Shown here one piece after another: positions 23,915 to 32,378 of a DNA stretch of 64,000 nucleotides. The stretch's first letter is position 1; each line of letters begins with the position of its first letter. A program made the position numbers and the translations under genes. Source of the stretch: Raineyella antarctica (GTDB lineage: Bacteria > Actinomycetota > Actinomycetes > Propionibacteriales > Propionibacteriaceae); contig NZ_FMYF01000014.1 of NCBI RefSeq assembly GCF_900092135.1, positions 1 to 64,000 of the forward strand. The letters run 5' to 3'. The notes below the pieces were generated by a model. It saw nothing but the letters and a program-made list of their open reading frames with translations. It ran no database searches and had not been told where the DNA came from.

Positions 23915-25246
23915 TCAGTCGACGATGTTCGCCGCGACGAAGCGCTCGGCGGGGCTCTGCTGGTGGCGCGTCTCGCGCGAGAGCACCACCGCGATGCCGC
24001 TGATGATGAAGAAGATCGTCATGTACAGCGCGAGGTGGGTCGTCGAGCGGGACGCGCCGACGAACTGGTTCGCGATGAGCGGGGCGACGCCGCCACCGAT
24101 CAGCGAGCCGAACTGGTAGGTCAGCGACACGCCGGTGTAGCGGGCGTTGGCGTCGAACTTCTCGCCGAGGAACGCGCCGATCGGACCGTACATCGAGGCC
24201 TGCAGGATCGGGTTGCCGAGGATGAAGGCCAGCGCGATCAGCGTGGGCTGGTTGGTGTTGAACAGCGCGAACATGCCCCAGATCCCGACGGCGGACAGGA
24301 TGGCCCCGCCGATCATCACCGGACGACGGCCCAGCCGGTCGGACAGCCACGCGGAGGCGGGGATGGTGAAGATGTGCAGGGCGTTGGAGAGCGTCAGCAT
24401 CAGCAGCGCGTCGGAGCGGGTGACCGCGCCACCGGCCACCACGTACGGCACGGCCCAGACGGCCAGCAGGCCCTGCAGGAACAGCGGGGCGCCGGCGGCG
24501 AGGATGCCCAGGACGACGTCCTTGCGGTACTTGGTCCACATCTCCACAATCGGGACGTTGGTGTGCACCTCACCGCGGCGGCGGGCCGCCTCGAACTCCG
24601 GCGACTCCTTGATCTGGGTACGCAGGTAGAGGCCGACCAGCACCACGATGAAGGACAGCAGGAACGGCACGCGCCACGACCAGTCCATGAAGTCGTCGCG
24701 ACGGGAGAAGACGGCCAGCACCAGGGTGGCGAGGACGGCACCCATCGGGGCACCGGCGATGGCCAGCGAGGCTCCGAAGCCCTTGGTCCCCTTGCCGGAG
24801 TGCTCCATCGACATCAGGGTGGCACCGGCCCACTCGCCGCCGACCGCCAGGCCCTGGATGATGCGGAGGAACACCAGGATGATCGGGGCGGCGACACCGA
24901 TGGTGCCCGAGCCGGGCATCAGACCGATGGTGATGGAGACCAGGCCCATCACCAGCAGCGTGATGAACAGCATGCGCTTGCGGCCCAGCTTGTCACCGAA
25001 GTGGCCGAACAGCAGGCCGCCGATGGGCCTGGCCGCGTAGCCGGTGAAGAGGATGGCGTACGAGAGGGTCACGCCCAGGGCGGTGGGCAGGTTGGCGAAG
25101 AACAGGTGCGGGAAGACGAGGCCGGCGGCGGCACCGTACAGCAGGAAGTCGTAGTACTCCACGGCCGAGCCGATGAAGCTGGAAGCGCGGGCCCGCAGCG
25201 TCTGGCTGCGGTCGTGCTCCTCGAAGGTGGGGAGTGCGGTGGTCAT
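23915..25246 (-). CDS. MFS transporter, metabolite:H+ symporter (MHS) family
   Basis: 443-residue secondary transporter with twelve predicted helices. The opening SSFIGSAVEYYDFLLYGAAAGLVFP and the loop FGHFGDKLGRKR match the MHS branch (shikimate, proline/betaine and aromatic acid symporters), as does AVGGEWAGATLMSMEH. Being the third gene of the mhp-type operon, it most likely imports a phenylpropanoid or related acid. The ATG at 25246 has GAGGAG five bases upstream. A 157-base gap with a 15-bp tandem repeat separates it from mhpB. Confidence 0.88.
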   Translation of the reverse strand: MTTALPTFEEHDRSQTLRARASSFIGSAVEYYDFLLYGAAAGLVFPHLFFANLPTALGVTLSYAILFTGYAARPIGGLLFGHFGDKLGRKRMLFITLLVMGLVSITIGLMPGSGTIGVAAPIILVFLRIIQGLAVGGEWAGATLMSMEHSGKGTKGFGASLAIAGAPMGAVLATLVLAVFSRRDDFMDWSWRVPFLLSFIVVLVGLYLRTQIKESPEFEAARRRGEVHTNVPIVEMWTKYRKDVVLGILAAGAPLFLQGLLAVWAVPYVVAGGAVTRSDALLMLTLSNALHIFTIPASAWLSDRLGRRPVMIGGAILSAVGIWGMFALFNTNQPTLIALAFILGNPILQASMYGPIGAFLGEKFDANARYTGVSLTYQFGSLIGGGVAPLIANQFVGASRSTTHLALYMTIFFIISGIAVVLSRETRHQQSPAERFVAANIVD

Positions 25247-25343
25247 GGGGCTCCTCAGGAAGCGGACGGCGGTGTCTGCTGGCCGGGCCGATCGGGGCGC
25301 GGGCCAGTTGTCGTACGGGACGACGGGAGAGGGGCGTACGGGG

Positions 25344-25418
25344 TCAGGCGGTGCTGGATCAGGCGGTACTGGATCAGGCGGTACTGGATCAGGCGGTGCT
25401 GGATCAGGCGGTGGTGGC
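25344..25418 (-). repeat. 15-bp tandem repeat multiplying the mhpB stop codon
   Basis: Five units of TCAGGCGGT(A/G)CTGGA begin at 25344, 25359, 25374, 25389 and 25404. The last is the 3' end of mhpB itself and its TCA is the complement of the TGA stop. Each further copy repeats an in-frame stop codon downstream of the gene. Confidence 0.9.
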
Positions 25419-26342
25419 GAAGAAGGCGCCGAAGCCGGCGATCCACTCAGGGATCGCGCGGTAGTAGCGCTCGCGGGTCACGTACGGTCCGGCGGACCGC
25501 ATCGCCGCGCAGGCGGCCACCCAGCAGCGCACCTCGTGGCTCGAGTGGCCGGCGTCGAGGGTCATCTGCGTTGCGGTGTAGGCGTCGAAGGCCGTCACGT
25601 CGCCGGACTCGCACACGTCCAGGAACGCGTTGTCCCACTCGGGGTTGAGTTCCTGGATGTCGGCCTCGCCGGCGGCGAACTTCAGGCCGGTGTTGATCGT
25701 CTTGGCCTGCCGGGCGGCGCGGGCCTCCGGAGTGGGGTGGCGACCCTCCAGCAGGAACGCTCGCTGCGCCTCGGTGGCCTCGGCCCAGCGCGGCACCGGC
25801 GGGTCGTGCGAGAGGCCGCCGGACCCGATCAGCAGCACCCGCTCGTCGAGCGTCGCCAGGTAGTCGCCGAGGACCTGGCCCATCAGCCGGATCCGGCTTA
25901 TCGGGACGAACGGTTCGGCCACGCCGTTGACGAAGACCGGCACGGTCGGGTACTTCGTGATCCCGCCGAGGACCGTCTCCGGGATCTGTACGGCGCCGTG
26001 GTCGAGCTCGGCGCCGCGGCTGATCGTCATGTCGATGCCGTGGTCGACCGCGTACTGGGCCAGGCCGGCGGCGATGTGCTCCGGGACGACGAACTCGTCG
26101 GCGGAGGTGTCGTAGTCACCGGCGCCGTGGGCGGCGTAGCAGATCGCGAACGGCGGCATCAGATCGTAGAAGAAGCCGTTGTAGTGGTCGGGTCCGAAGG
26201 TGACGACCAGTGTCGGGTCGACCTCGGAGACGAAGGCGCGGGCGCGGTCGAAGAGGGCGTCGACCTCCTCGCGGACGCCCTCGGCGGGCTCGTTGAAGCC
26301 CATCAGCGGGCTGTGCGAGATGCACATCAGGGAGAGGGACAT
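25404..26342 (-). CDS. mhpB: 3-carboxyethylcatechol 2,3-dioxygenase (2,3-dihydroxyphenylpropionate dioxygenase)
   Basis: Extradiol ring-cleavage dioxygenase of the LigB/type II superfamily, using non-haem Fe(II) to open 2,3-dihydroxyphenylpropionate (or its cinnamic analogue). The 312-residue length matches MhpB. Motifs include CISHSPLMG at the N-terminus, FGPDHYNGFFYDLMPPFAI, the active-site stretch ISRGAELDHGAVQIPE and LLIGSGGLSHDPP, which provide the metal and acid/base histidines. The ATG at 26342 is four bases after the mhpA stop, so the two are coupled: hydroxylase then dioxygenase, the order of the pathway. The 3' end lies in a 15-bp tandem array. Confidence 0.92.
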   Translation of the reverse strand: MSLSLMCISHSPLMGFNEPAEGVREEVDALFDRARAFVSEVDPTLVVTFGPDHYNGFFYDLMPPFAICYAAHGAGDYDTSADEFVVPEHIAAGLAQYAVDHGIDMTISRGAELDHGAVQIPETVLGGITKYPTVPVFVNGVAEPFVPISRIRLMGQVLGDYLATLDERVLLIGSGGLSHDPPVPRWAEATEAQRAFLLEGRHPTPEARAARQAKTINTGLKFAAGEADIQELNPEWDNAFLDVCESGDVTAFDAYTATQMTLDAGHSSHEVRCWVAACAAMRSAGPYVTRERYYRAIPEWIAGFGAFFATTA

Positions 26343-26346
26343 CGGA

Positions 26347-28035
26347 TCAGCCCCGGTTGATGTGGGAGGCGGACTGCAGGGCGGCGTGGAAGGCCTTGGA
26401 GGCGTCCTGGGCGAGGCACGCGGCGGCGACGAAGTGGTCGGGGCGGATGATGACCAGGCCGACCGAGCGGACGTCGAACCACGACTTCAGCGCGTTGGTG
26501 GTGTCACCGACGACGACGGTCGAGGTGGCGGCGTACTCCTTCTCGGCCCACGGGCGCTGGGTCTCGGACATGAACGACACGAAGGTGCCGCCCATCGCCT
26601 CGAAGCGGGCCACGTCCTCGGCCGGCAGCAGGCGGGTCGGGTCGTTGCCCCAGGCCGCGATGGTCCACCAGTCGCCCATCACGTCGTCCAGGCGGACGTC
26701 GGTCGCGTCGGCGGTGTTGACCCGCGGCTGGATGAACTGCAGGCCGACCGGGGAGATCTTCTCGACGGTGTTGCGGACCGGGATGAAGCGGCTCGCGCCG
26801 AAGCGCTCGGCCGCGTGGCCCGGCTGCAGGGTCTTCTGGTCGACCACGACGCCCTTGGCGTAGCGCGGGATCGGCTTGAACTTCATGTCGGTGAAGTACT
26901 CCTTGACCTGCGGCAACACGTTCATCGCACTGGCTGCGGTGTCGCGCAGGAAGGCGATCTTCTTGTCGGTCGGCTTGATCACCGAGCCGAGGGTCATCGA
27001 CAGGTCGATCATCGCCTTGGCGTGGTCGGTGCGCTCGACGGTGTAGGTGTCCAGCAGCGCGTCGGTGGAGTGGCCCTTGATCACCGAGGCGAGCTTCCAG
27101 CCCAGGTTGGTGGCGTCACGTACGCCGGAGTTCCAGCCCTGGCCCATCCACACCGGCATCAGGTGCGCGGCGTCCCCGGCGATCATCACGCGGCCCTTGC
27201 GGAAGCTGGAGGCGATCCGGCCGTGGTGGGTGAAGACGCGGCGGCGGATCACGTCGAGCTTGGTGGAGTCCGGCACGTGGTCCTTCAGCAGCTCGGCCAC
27301 GAACGCGTCGTCCTCGACCTTGTCGGAGGGCTCGTCGTCGAACAGCATGAATTCCCAGCGACGCACGGCGTGCGGCAGGCCGATCGAGACGTACGGGCGG
27401 GCCGGGTCGGCGCCGAGGTAGACGTTCGGGGTGCCCAGCGGGTCGTTGTTGACGTCGACGACCACCCAGCGGGTCGAGGGCGACTTGCCCTCGAACTGCA
27501 CGCCCATCCACTTGCGGGTCGGGGACTTGCCGCCCTCGCAGCCGACCAGGTACTTCGCCTCGATCTGGAACGTCTCGGTGCTGTCGTCGTCCAACCGGCG
27601 CTCGACGGTCGCCACGACCTTGTCGGCGCTCTCGGCGATGTCGAGCAGCGTGTGGTTGAACCGCACCTCGACGTCGTCGAAGCGGTCCAGGCCCTCATAC
27701 AGGGCGTTGTCGACCTCGGGCTGGAGGAAGCCGTGCTTGCGCGTCCAGCCGTAGGGCTCGCCCTTGGGGTCGTTGGTGAGGATGACGCCGCCGTTGCCGT
27801 TGACCAGGCGCATGACGTGCTGCGGCACGGTGAACGGGAGGACCTGCTCGGCCAGACCGACGGACTGGATGCTCCGGAACGACTCGTCGTCCAGGCCCAC
27901 GCCACGGGGGTAGTCGATGAGCTTGGGCAGCGCCTCGATGAGGACGGCGCGGATGCCGAACTTGCCGAGGAAATTGGCCAGGGTCAGACCGACCGGGCCG
28001 GCGCCCGCGATCAGAACATCAGTGGTCTCAGTCAT
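26347..28035 (-). CDS. mhpA: 3-(3-hydroxyphenyl)propionate hydroxylase (FAD monooxygenase)
   Basis: Single-component FAD- and NAD(P)H-dependent aromatic hydroxylase of 562 residues that converts 3-(3-hydroxyphenyl)propionate to the 2,3-dihydroxy compound. It has the FAD GxGxxG (IAGAGPVGLTLA, residues 8-19), the DG-like middle region and the second FAD motif GDAAHLMPVWMGQGWNSGVRDATNLGWKL, plus the C-terminal thioredoxin-like domain of the MhpA/PheA group. The ATG at 28035 has AGGAG eight bases upstream and is the better start than one 60 bases further out. It is the first gene of the leftward mhp operon, divergent from a LysR regulator. Confidence 0.92.
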   Translation of the reverse strand: MTETTDVLIAGAGPVGLTLANFLGKFGIRAVLIEALPKLIDYPRGVGLDDESFRSIQSVGLAEQVLPFTVPQHVMRLVNGNGGVILTNDPKGEPYGWTRKHGFLQPEVDNALYEGLDRFDDVEVRFNHTLLDIAESADKVVATVERRLDDDSTETFQIEAKYLVGCEGGKSPTRKWMGVQFEGKSPSTRWVVVDVNNDPLGTPNVYLGADPARPYVSIGLPHAVRRWEFMLFDDEPSDKVEDDAFVAELLKDHVPDSTKLDVIRRRVFTHHGRIASSFRKGRVMIAGDAAHLMPVWMGQGWNSGVRDATNLGWKLASVIKGHSTDALLDTYTVERTDHAKAMIDLSMTLGSVIKPTDKKIAFLRDTAASAMNVLPQVKEYFTDMKFKPIPRYAKGVVVDQKTLQPGHAAERFGASRFIPVRNTVEKISPVGLQFIQPRVNTADATDVRLDDVMGDWWTIAAWGNDPTRLLPAEDVARFEAMGGTFVSFMSETQRPWAEKEYAATSTVVVGDTTNALKSWFDVRSVGLVIIRPDHFVAAACLAQDASKAFHAALQSASHINRG

Positions 28036-28113
28036 GGCTGGATCTCCTGTCGACGTTGAAGAGGAATGTCTCCATCGTGAGGTGAGCTGCATCACAGCGG
28101 GAGGGGCGTGTCA

Positions 28114-28155
28114 CGTTCCGGCACAAGGAACACGGGAACGTTGTAGACTCACAAC
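28114..28155. promoter_or_regulatory. inverted repeats in the mhpA-LysR divergent region
   Basis: CGTTCC (28114-28119) pairs with GGAACG (28135-28140). It is immediately followed by GTTGT-AGACTC-ACAAC (28140-28155), with a further GTTGTAG just beyond. Position between the divergent start codons and interrupted dyads fit LysR-type binding sites. Confidence 0.5.
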
Positions 28156-28224
28156 GATCAGTTGTAGGCGGCTGCTCCGGCGATGCGGGCTGCGGGCTGC
28201 TAGGACCCGATGAAGGGGAGTGTG

Positions 28225-29241
28225 ATGGCCGATGACGTCGACACCCGGCTGGTCCGGGCCTTCCTCGCCGTCGCCCAGGAGGGCAGCTTCACCCGGGCCG
28301 CCCGTACGTTGGGCATCAGCCAGCAGGCGGTGAGCAACCAGGTCGCGCGGCTGGAGGAGCGGCTGGGGGAGACCCTCTTCGTCCGCCACGGTTCCGGGGT
28401 GGCGCTCAGCGCCAAGGGCTACGACCTGCGGCCCCAGGCCAGGGAGCTGGTCGGGATGACCGAGGCGCTGTTCCGCCGGGCCCGGGCCACCGAGGGCACG
28501 ATCCGGGTCGGGGAGATCCGTGGCCGCCGGATGATGCAGGAGGTCTGGACCCGCCATCGCGCCCGTCGGCCCCAGGACGTGGTCAGCCTGCAGGACCTCA
28601 CCGGCGACGAGCAGGTCCGGGCGATGCTCGGCGGCTACCTCGACATCGCCATGGACCGGGTGACCTGGCCGCTGCCGGGCATCGCCTCGGTCCCGCTGCG
28701 CTACGACCCGCTGATGGTGCTGACCGTACGGGAGATCGAGGCGCCGACGCTGCACGGCACCCGACTGGGCTACCCGCACACCTCGCAGGACCGCTTCCGG
28801 GGGTGGCAGGACTTCTGCGAGGTGGTCCAGCGCGAGCTCGACGTCACCTTCGAGCGGGTGCCGCACGACATCACGATGCTGGAGCCGATCGGGCAGGGCC
28901 AGATCCGAGGCGACTACCCACCGGTGATCGCCCTCAACGGCCTGCGCGACTATCCCGGCGCGGAGGGGTTCACCTTCCAGCGGTTCGAGGACGTGCAGCC
29001 GTACTTCCCCTGGTCGCTGCTGTGGCGCGCCGACGAGACCCGGCCGCAGGTGCTCGCGTTCATCGAGACCGCCCGCGAGGTGGCCGAGGAGAAGGGGTGG
29101 TTGTCGCTGCTGCCGGGCGGCCCTCCGCCGTGGTTCCCCTCGGACGGCATCAGGCCGGAGGACCTGCCGGGCCAAGGGCTCCAGGACCTGCCGGGTCAAG
29201 GGCTCCAGGACCTGCCGGGCCAGGAACGCCACGACGGCTGA
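28225..29241 (+). CDS. LysR family transcriptional regulator
   Basis: 338-residue LysR-type regulator, probably of the divergent mhp operon. The N-terminal winged helix-turn-helix reads RLVRAFLAVAQEGSFTRAARTLGISQQAVSNQVARLEERLG in interrupted blocks (residues 7-47), followed by the linker helix and an effector-binding domain. The C-terminus, from about residue 310, is a proline/glutamine tail of DLPGQGLQ units encoded by a 24-bp repeat and is unusual for the family. The ATG at 28225, with GGGGAG just upstream, is better placed than the one at 28210. The family normally senses a pathway metabolite; which aromatic acid is unknown. Confidence 0.88.
   Translation: MADDVDTRLVRAFLAVAQEGSFTRAARTLGISQQAVSNQVARLEERLGETLFVRHGSGVALSAKGYDLRPQARELVGMTEALFRRARATEGTIRVGEIRGRRMMQEVWTRHRARRPQDVVSLQDLTGDEQVRAMLGGYLDIAMDRVTWPLPGIASVPLRYDPLMVLTVREIEAPTLHGTRLGYPHTSQDRFRGWQDFCEVVQRELDVTFERVPHDITMLEPIGQGQIRGDYPPVIALNGLRDYPGAEGFTFQRFEDVQPYFPWSLLWRADETRPQVLAFIETAREVAEEKGWLSLLPGGPPPWFPSDGIRPEDLPGQGLQDLPGQGLQDLPGQERHDG
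29161..29222 (+). repeat. 24-bp coding tandem repeat at LysR C-terminus
   Basis: Units at 29161-29184 and 29185-29208 differ at one base, and a partial third begins at 29209. They encode DLPGQGLQ repeats. Confidence 0.85.
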
Positions 29242-29817
29242 CTAGCGGGTCTCGTCCGGTTCGCCGTGGAGGTGTCGGGCTCCCAGGCCGACCAGGGCCC
29301 ACACGCCGATGTCGTACATCAGGGCCAGCGTTCCGGCCACCAGCTCGAAGGCCAGGAGCTGGGTGCCGGCCAGGTCCGGCGGGTGCGTGGGCAGGCCGGC
29401 CAGCGCCTGCAGGTCGGTGACCGTACCGGTACGAACGAACAGGGCGACCGTCAGGGCCAGTCCGAGGAGTGCCACGGTGGCGGCGGTGATCACGTTGCTG
29501 CGGGGCCGGCGGTCGGCCCGGACAGCTCTGAGGAGCAGCGCCGCCCCGAGGATCGCCAGCGGCGAGGCGAGCAGCGGGACCAGCCACAGGATCGCCAGGA
29601 TGTTCTCGATCCCTCCGAACAGGGGCGTGTAGATCGCCGTCACGCCGGCGGCCAGACCGAGCACGATCGGCATCGCGGCCACGATTGTTCCCCACCAGGT
29701 CAGGGCGCGCCCCTGGTGGAGGGCTGGAGCCCGCTGCGCCGGGGGCGCCCCGCGGGTTTCCAGGCGACGGGCGGGACGTGCCCGACGATGAGGATGCGGA
29801 GTGATGACGGAGGACAT
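29242..29817 (-). CDS. small polytopic membrane protein, function unknown
   Basis: 191-residue protein with an arginine- and proline-rich cytoplasmic N-terminus (residues 1-38) and four hydrophobic segments (about 39-65, 70-97, 108-128 and 147-175). I recognise no family. The four-helix layout with short loops resembles many uncharacterised actinobacterial membrane proteins. The ATG at 29817 has GGAGAG at a slightly long spacing; a further upstream frame is unsupported. It starts after the terminator of the AAHS-type transporter and ends exactly at the LysR stop region, convergent with that gene. Confidence 0.6.
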   Translation of the reverse strand: MSSVITPHPHRRARPARRLETRGAPPAQRAPALHQGRALTWWGTIVAAMPIVLGLAAGVTAIYTPLFGGIENILAILWLVPLLASPLAILGAALLLRAVRADRRPRSNVITAATVALLGLALTVALFVRTGTVTDLQALAGLPTHPPDLAGTQLLAFELVAGTLALMYDIGVWALVGLGARHLHGEPDETR

Positions 29818-29980
29818 CTCGACCACTCTCCCGGGTTCGCGATGAAGTGTCCGGATCGTACGGGGCGTACGCGTCAGGCCTGCGTGCGTCGTGGGGTACG
29901 GCTGGGTGCGTTGGTGGAGGGTCCTGCACTCCCATTCTCCCCCGGCAGTCAACGGGCAGGCCTCCTCCCCGGATACGGAG

Positions 29981-30031
29981 GAACCCCCGCCGGGAGGTGG
30001 GCCTGTCGGCTCCACGTCCCACCGGGGGTTC
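29981..30031 (-). terminator. hairpin downstream of the AAHS transporter
   Basis: GAACCCCCG (29981-29989) pairs perfectly with CGGGGGTTC (30023-30031), with a second stem GTGGG/CCCAC inside. It begins 18 bases after the transporter stop on the minus strand. Confidence 0.65.
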
Positions 30032-30049
30032 GTCCGTACGGTCGGAAGG

Positions 30050-31333
30050 TCAGTGCGCTGCCAGCGTGGCCTCGCGGGCGCTGCGGTCCTCGTCGTGCGT
30101 CACGCCGAAGAACTTCCAGATGGCCACCAGCATGAGCGACGAGATGATCGCGCAGCCGCCGAACAGCAGGTAGTTGGAGCCGACGCCCAGACCGGCCGCG
30201 AGCAGCCAGCCGCCGACCTGGGGCGCGAGGACCGCACCGATCCGGCCGACGCCCAGGCCCCAGCCCAGGGCAGTGCCGCGCAGGTGGTCGGGGAAGTAGG
30301 TGGCGATGGCCGCGATGATCAGGCACTGGGTGCCGTGGGTGCCGACGCCGGCCAGCACCAGGATGACGTACACGCCGGCGACGGGCGGCTGGGTGAGCAG
30401 GAACAGCAGGGCCACGCCGGCCAGCGCAGCGGCGGCCACACCGGTGGGCACGGTGCCGAACCGGTCGCCGGCCCAGGCGGTGAGGACCGAACCGGCGATG
30501 GCGCCCAGGTTCAGCGAGAGGGTGAGCATCAGGGCCATGCCGAGGTTGTAGCCGGAGTCCTGCAGCAGGTTCGGCAGCCAGGTGCCGAGGCCATACCAGG
30601 CCATCAGCGTCACCACGGTCGCGACGGCGAACAGCACCGAGATCGTCAGGTATGGCGGGCGCAGGAGGGCCTGGAAGCCGCTGGCGGTCTCGGTGTGCTC
30701 GTGCGGTGCCTTCTTGGCCGGCGCATCGTGGGGGAACACCCAGAGCGCGACGGGGACCAGGATGACGAGCGCGACCAGGGCCAGGCCGAACATCGGCCGC
30801 CAGCCCCACTGCGGGATCACGGCCATGCCGAGCAGCGCTGCGGCCGAGCCGCCGAGCGGGACGCCCGACATCATCAGCGTGGCCACGGCGGCGCGCCAAC
30901 GGCGCGGGATGAGGTCGGCGGCGAGCGCGTTGGCGGTCGGCACCAGGCCACCGAGGCCGAGACCGGCGAGCAGGCGCAGGGCACCGAAGGCCCAGGGGTT
31001 CGGGGCGACCGCGCACAGGGCGGTGAAGATCGACAGCACCACGGCGGAGCCGATGATGGCATTCCTGCGTCCGATGGCGTCGGACAGTCGGCCGGCGACG
31101 AGCGCGCCGATCATCATGCCGAGGAAGGCGAGGGACCCGATGGTGCCGGCGGTGGCGGGGGACAGGCCCCACTCGGCACGGAGGGCCTTCTGGACGGTGC
31201 CGTACACGATCAGGTCGTAGCCATCGAAGATGACGAACAGCCAGGCCACGATCACCGGCAGCATCGCGCGTGCCTGCGAACCGCGGGTGGCGGGGGCGGT
31301 GGTGGTGGATGGGGCAGATGACAGCGTTGTCAT
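30050..31333 (-). CDS. MFS transporter, aromatic acid:H+ symporter (AAHS) family
   Basis: 427-residue symporter with twelve helices, of the group that contains PcaK, BenK and MhpT. The first helix holds the diagnostic FDGYDLIVYG, the 2-3 loop is AGRLSDAIGRRNAI, and the 8-9 loop is WAGDRFG. Together with the neighbouring mhp genes and a divergent IclR regulator, uptake of hydroxyphenylpropionate or a related aromatic acid is likely. The ATG at 31333 has AGGAG seven bases upstream. Expression is probably controlled by the IclR protein, whose palindromic candidate site lies in the shared upstream region. Confidence 0.9.
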   Translation of the reverse strand: MTTLSSAPSTTTAPATRGSQARAMLPVIVAWLFVIFDGYDLIVYGTVQKALRAEWGLSPATAGTIGSLAFLGMMIGALVAGRLSDAIGRRNAIIGSAVVLSIFTALCAVAPNPWAFGALRLLAGLGLGGLVPTANALAADLIPRRWRAAVATLMMSGVPLGGSAAALLGMAVIPQWGWRPMFGLALVALVILVPVALWVFPHDAPAKKAPHEHTETASGFQALLRPPYLTISVLFAVATVVTLMAWYGLGTWLPNLLQDSGYNLGMALMLTLSLNLGAIAGSVLTAWAGDRFGTVPTGVAAAALAGVALLFLLTQPPVAGVYVILVLAGVGTHGTQCLIIAAIATYFPDHLRGTALGWGLGVGRIGAVLAPQVGGWLLAAGLGVGSNYLLFGGCAIISSLMLVAIWKFFGVTHDEDRSAREATLAAH

Positions 31334-31463
31334 GCGGTAGCTCCTGGAAACCATGGGGAGGAAGGCCGTTGTGTGATCAGCCGGGGGGAAGGTGTGACCC
31401 AATCCACCCGATGAATGTGATCGTACGGCCATCCTTCCGCTGGTCGCAATATTGCCGTACCAT

Positions 31464-31482
31464 TTTTCTGTGGTGCAGAAAA
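31464..31482. promoter_or_regulatory. palindrome at the start of the IclR gene
   Basis: TTTTCTG and CAGAAAA arms (7 bp each) flank TGGTG. It overlaps the GTG start codons of the IclR gene and lies 130 bases upstream of the divergent AAHS transporter. Overlap with its own start suggests autorepression. Confidence 0.55.
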
Positions 31483-32252
31483 GTGAAGCTGTTGACCCCT
31501 ACCGCATCGAGGCCGTCGACCGGGCTCTGGTCCTGCTGTCGATGCTGTCCGAGCGCTCGCAGCTGTCCGTGACCGAGGCCGCCCGTGAGCTCGGGGTGGC
31601 GCCCTCGACGGCGCATCGGCTGCTGGCGACCCTGGCCGGGAGGGGGTACGTGCGGCAGGGCGGGCATCGCCTCTACCATCCGGGGCCGGCGCTCTTCGTG
31701 GCCGGCGGCCTCGAGCGGTCGGTGTCGCGGGTGACGGCCCGGCTCCACCCCGTCCTGGAACAGCTGCACGTCGAGGTCGGCGAGACGATCCACCTGCAGA
31801 TGCTCGCGGGTGCCGACGCCCAGTTCGTGGACGGCGTCGAGGGGGACCAGGGGTTGCGGGTCGGCCTGCGCGGTGGCATCCGGATGCCGGCGTACTGCAC
31901 CTCCGGGGGAAAGGCCATGCTGGCGGCGCTTCCGGACCCCGTCATCGAAGCCGTGCACTCCCGCGGCCTGCGTCCCTGGCCGTCGGCGCGCATCACCTCG
32001 CTGGACGAGCTGTGGGCAGAACTCGCCGAGGTGCGGGAGTGTGGCTATGCGCTCAATCGCGACGAGTCCGAACGCGGGGTCGTCGCGATCGGGGTCGCGA
32101 TCGCGGTCGAGGCCGGTGACCCGGTGGCGTCGGTTGCCGTCGCCATCCCCAGTCCACGCTTCGAGGACTCGTCGATCCCGTACCTCGTCGCCAGCCTGGG
32201 AGAGGCGCGGGACGCGGCCATCGCGATCCTGCGCGGCGCCAGCACCGGCTGA
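31473..32252 (+). CDS. IclR family transcriptional regulator
   Basis: 259-residue IclR-type regulator. The N-terminal winged helix (ALVLLSMLSERSQLSVTEAARELGVAPSTAHRLLATLAGRGYV in blocks, residues 18-60) is followed by the GAF-like effector domain with the conserved AYCTSGGKAMLA and a late DESERGVVAIGVAI. MhpR and PcaR are IclR members that control phenylpropionate and protocatechuate genes, which suits this position beside aromatic genes. The start is uncertain: GTG at 31473, GTG at 31470 or TTG at 31452; none has a Shine-Dalgarno sequence and a leaderless transcript is possible. A hairpin follows the gene. Confidence 0.87.
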   Translation: MQKSEAVDPYRIEAVDRALVLLSMLSERSQLSVTEAARELGVAPSTAHRLLATLAGRGYVRQGGHRLYHPGPALFVAGGLERSVSRVTARLHPVLEQLHVEVGETIHLQMLAGADAQFVDGVEGDQGLRVGLRGGIRMPAYCTSGGKAMLAALPDPVIEAVHSRGLRPWPSARITSLDELWAELAEVRECGYALNRDESERGVVAIGVAIAVEAGDPVASVAVAIPSPRFEDSSIPYLVASLGEARDAAIAILRGASTG

Positions 32253-32322
32253 TCCCTGCGCGGTATCCTCACCCGTCCCGTACGCCGGAGGCCGGGCAGG
32301 ACCCTTGGACCCCGAAACGTCA

Positions 32323-32340
32323 GACCCTCGTGGGAGGGTC
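32323..32340 (+). terminator. hairpin after IclR gene
   Basis: GACCCTC (32323-32329) pairs perfectly with GAGGGTC (32334-32340) around GTGG, 70 bases after the IclR stop and 38 before the next start. Confidence 0.45.
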
Positions 32341-32378
32341 GGACTGTTCGTGCAGCGGGTGGCGACGAGGGGATCGGG

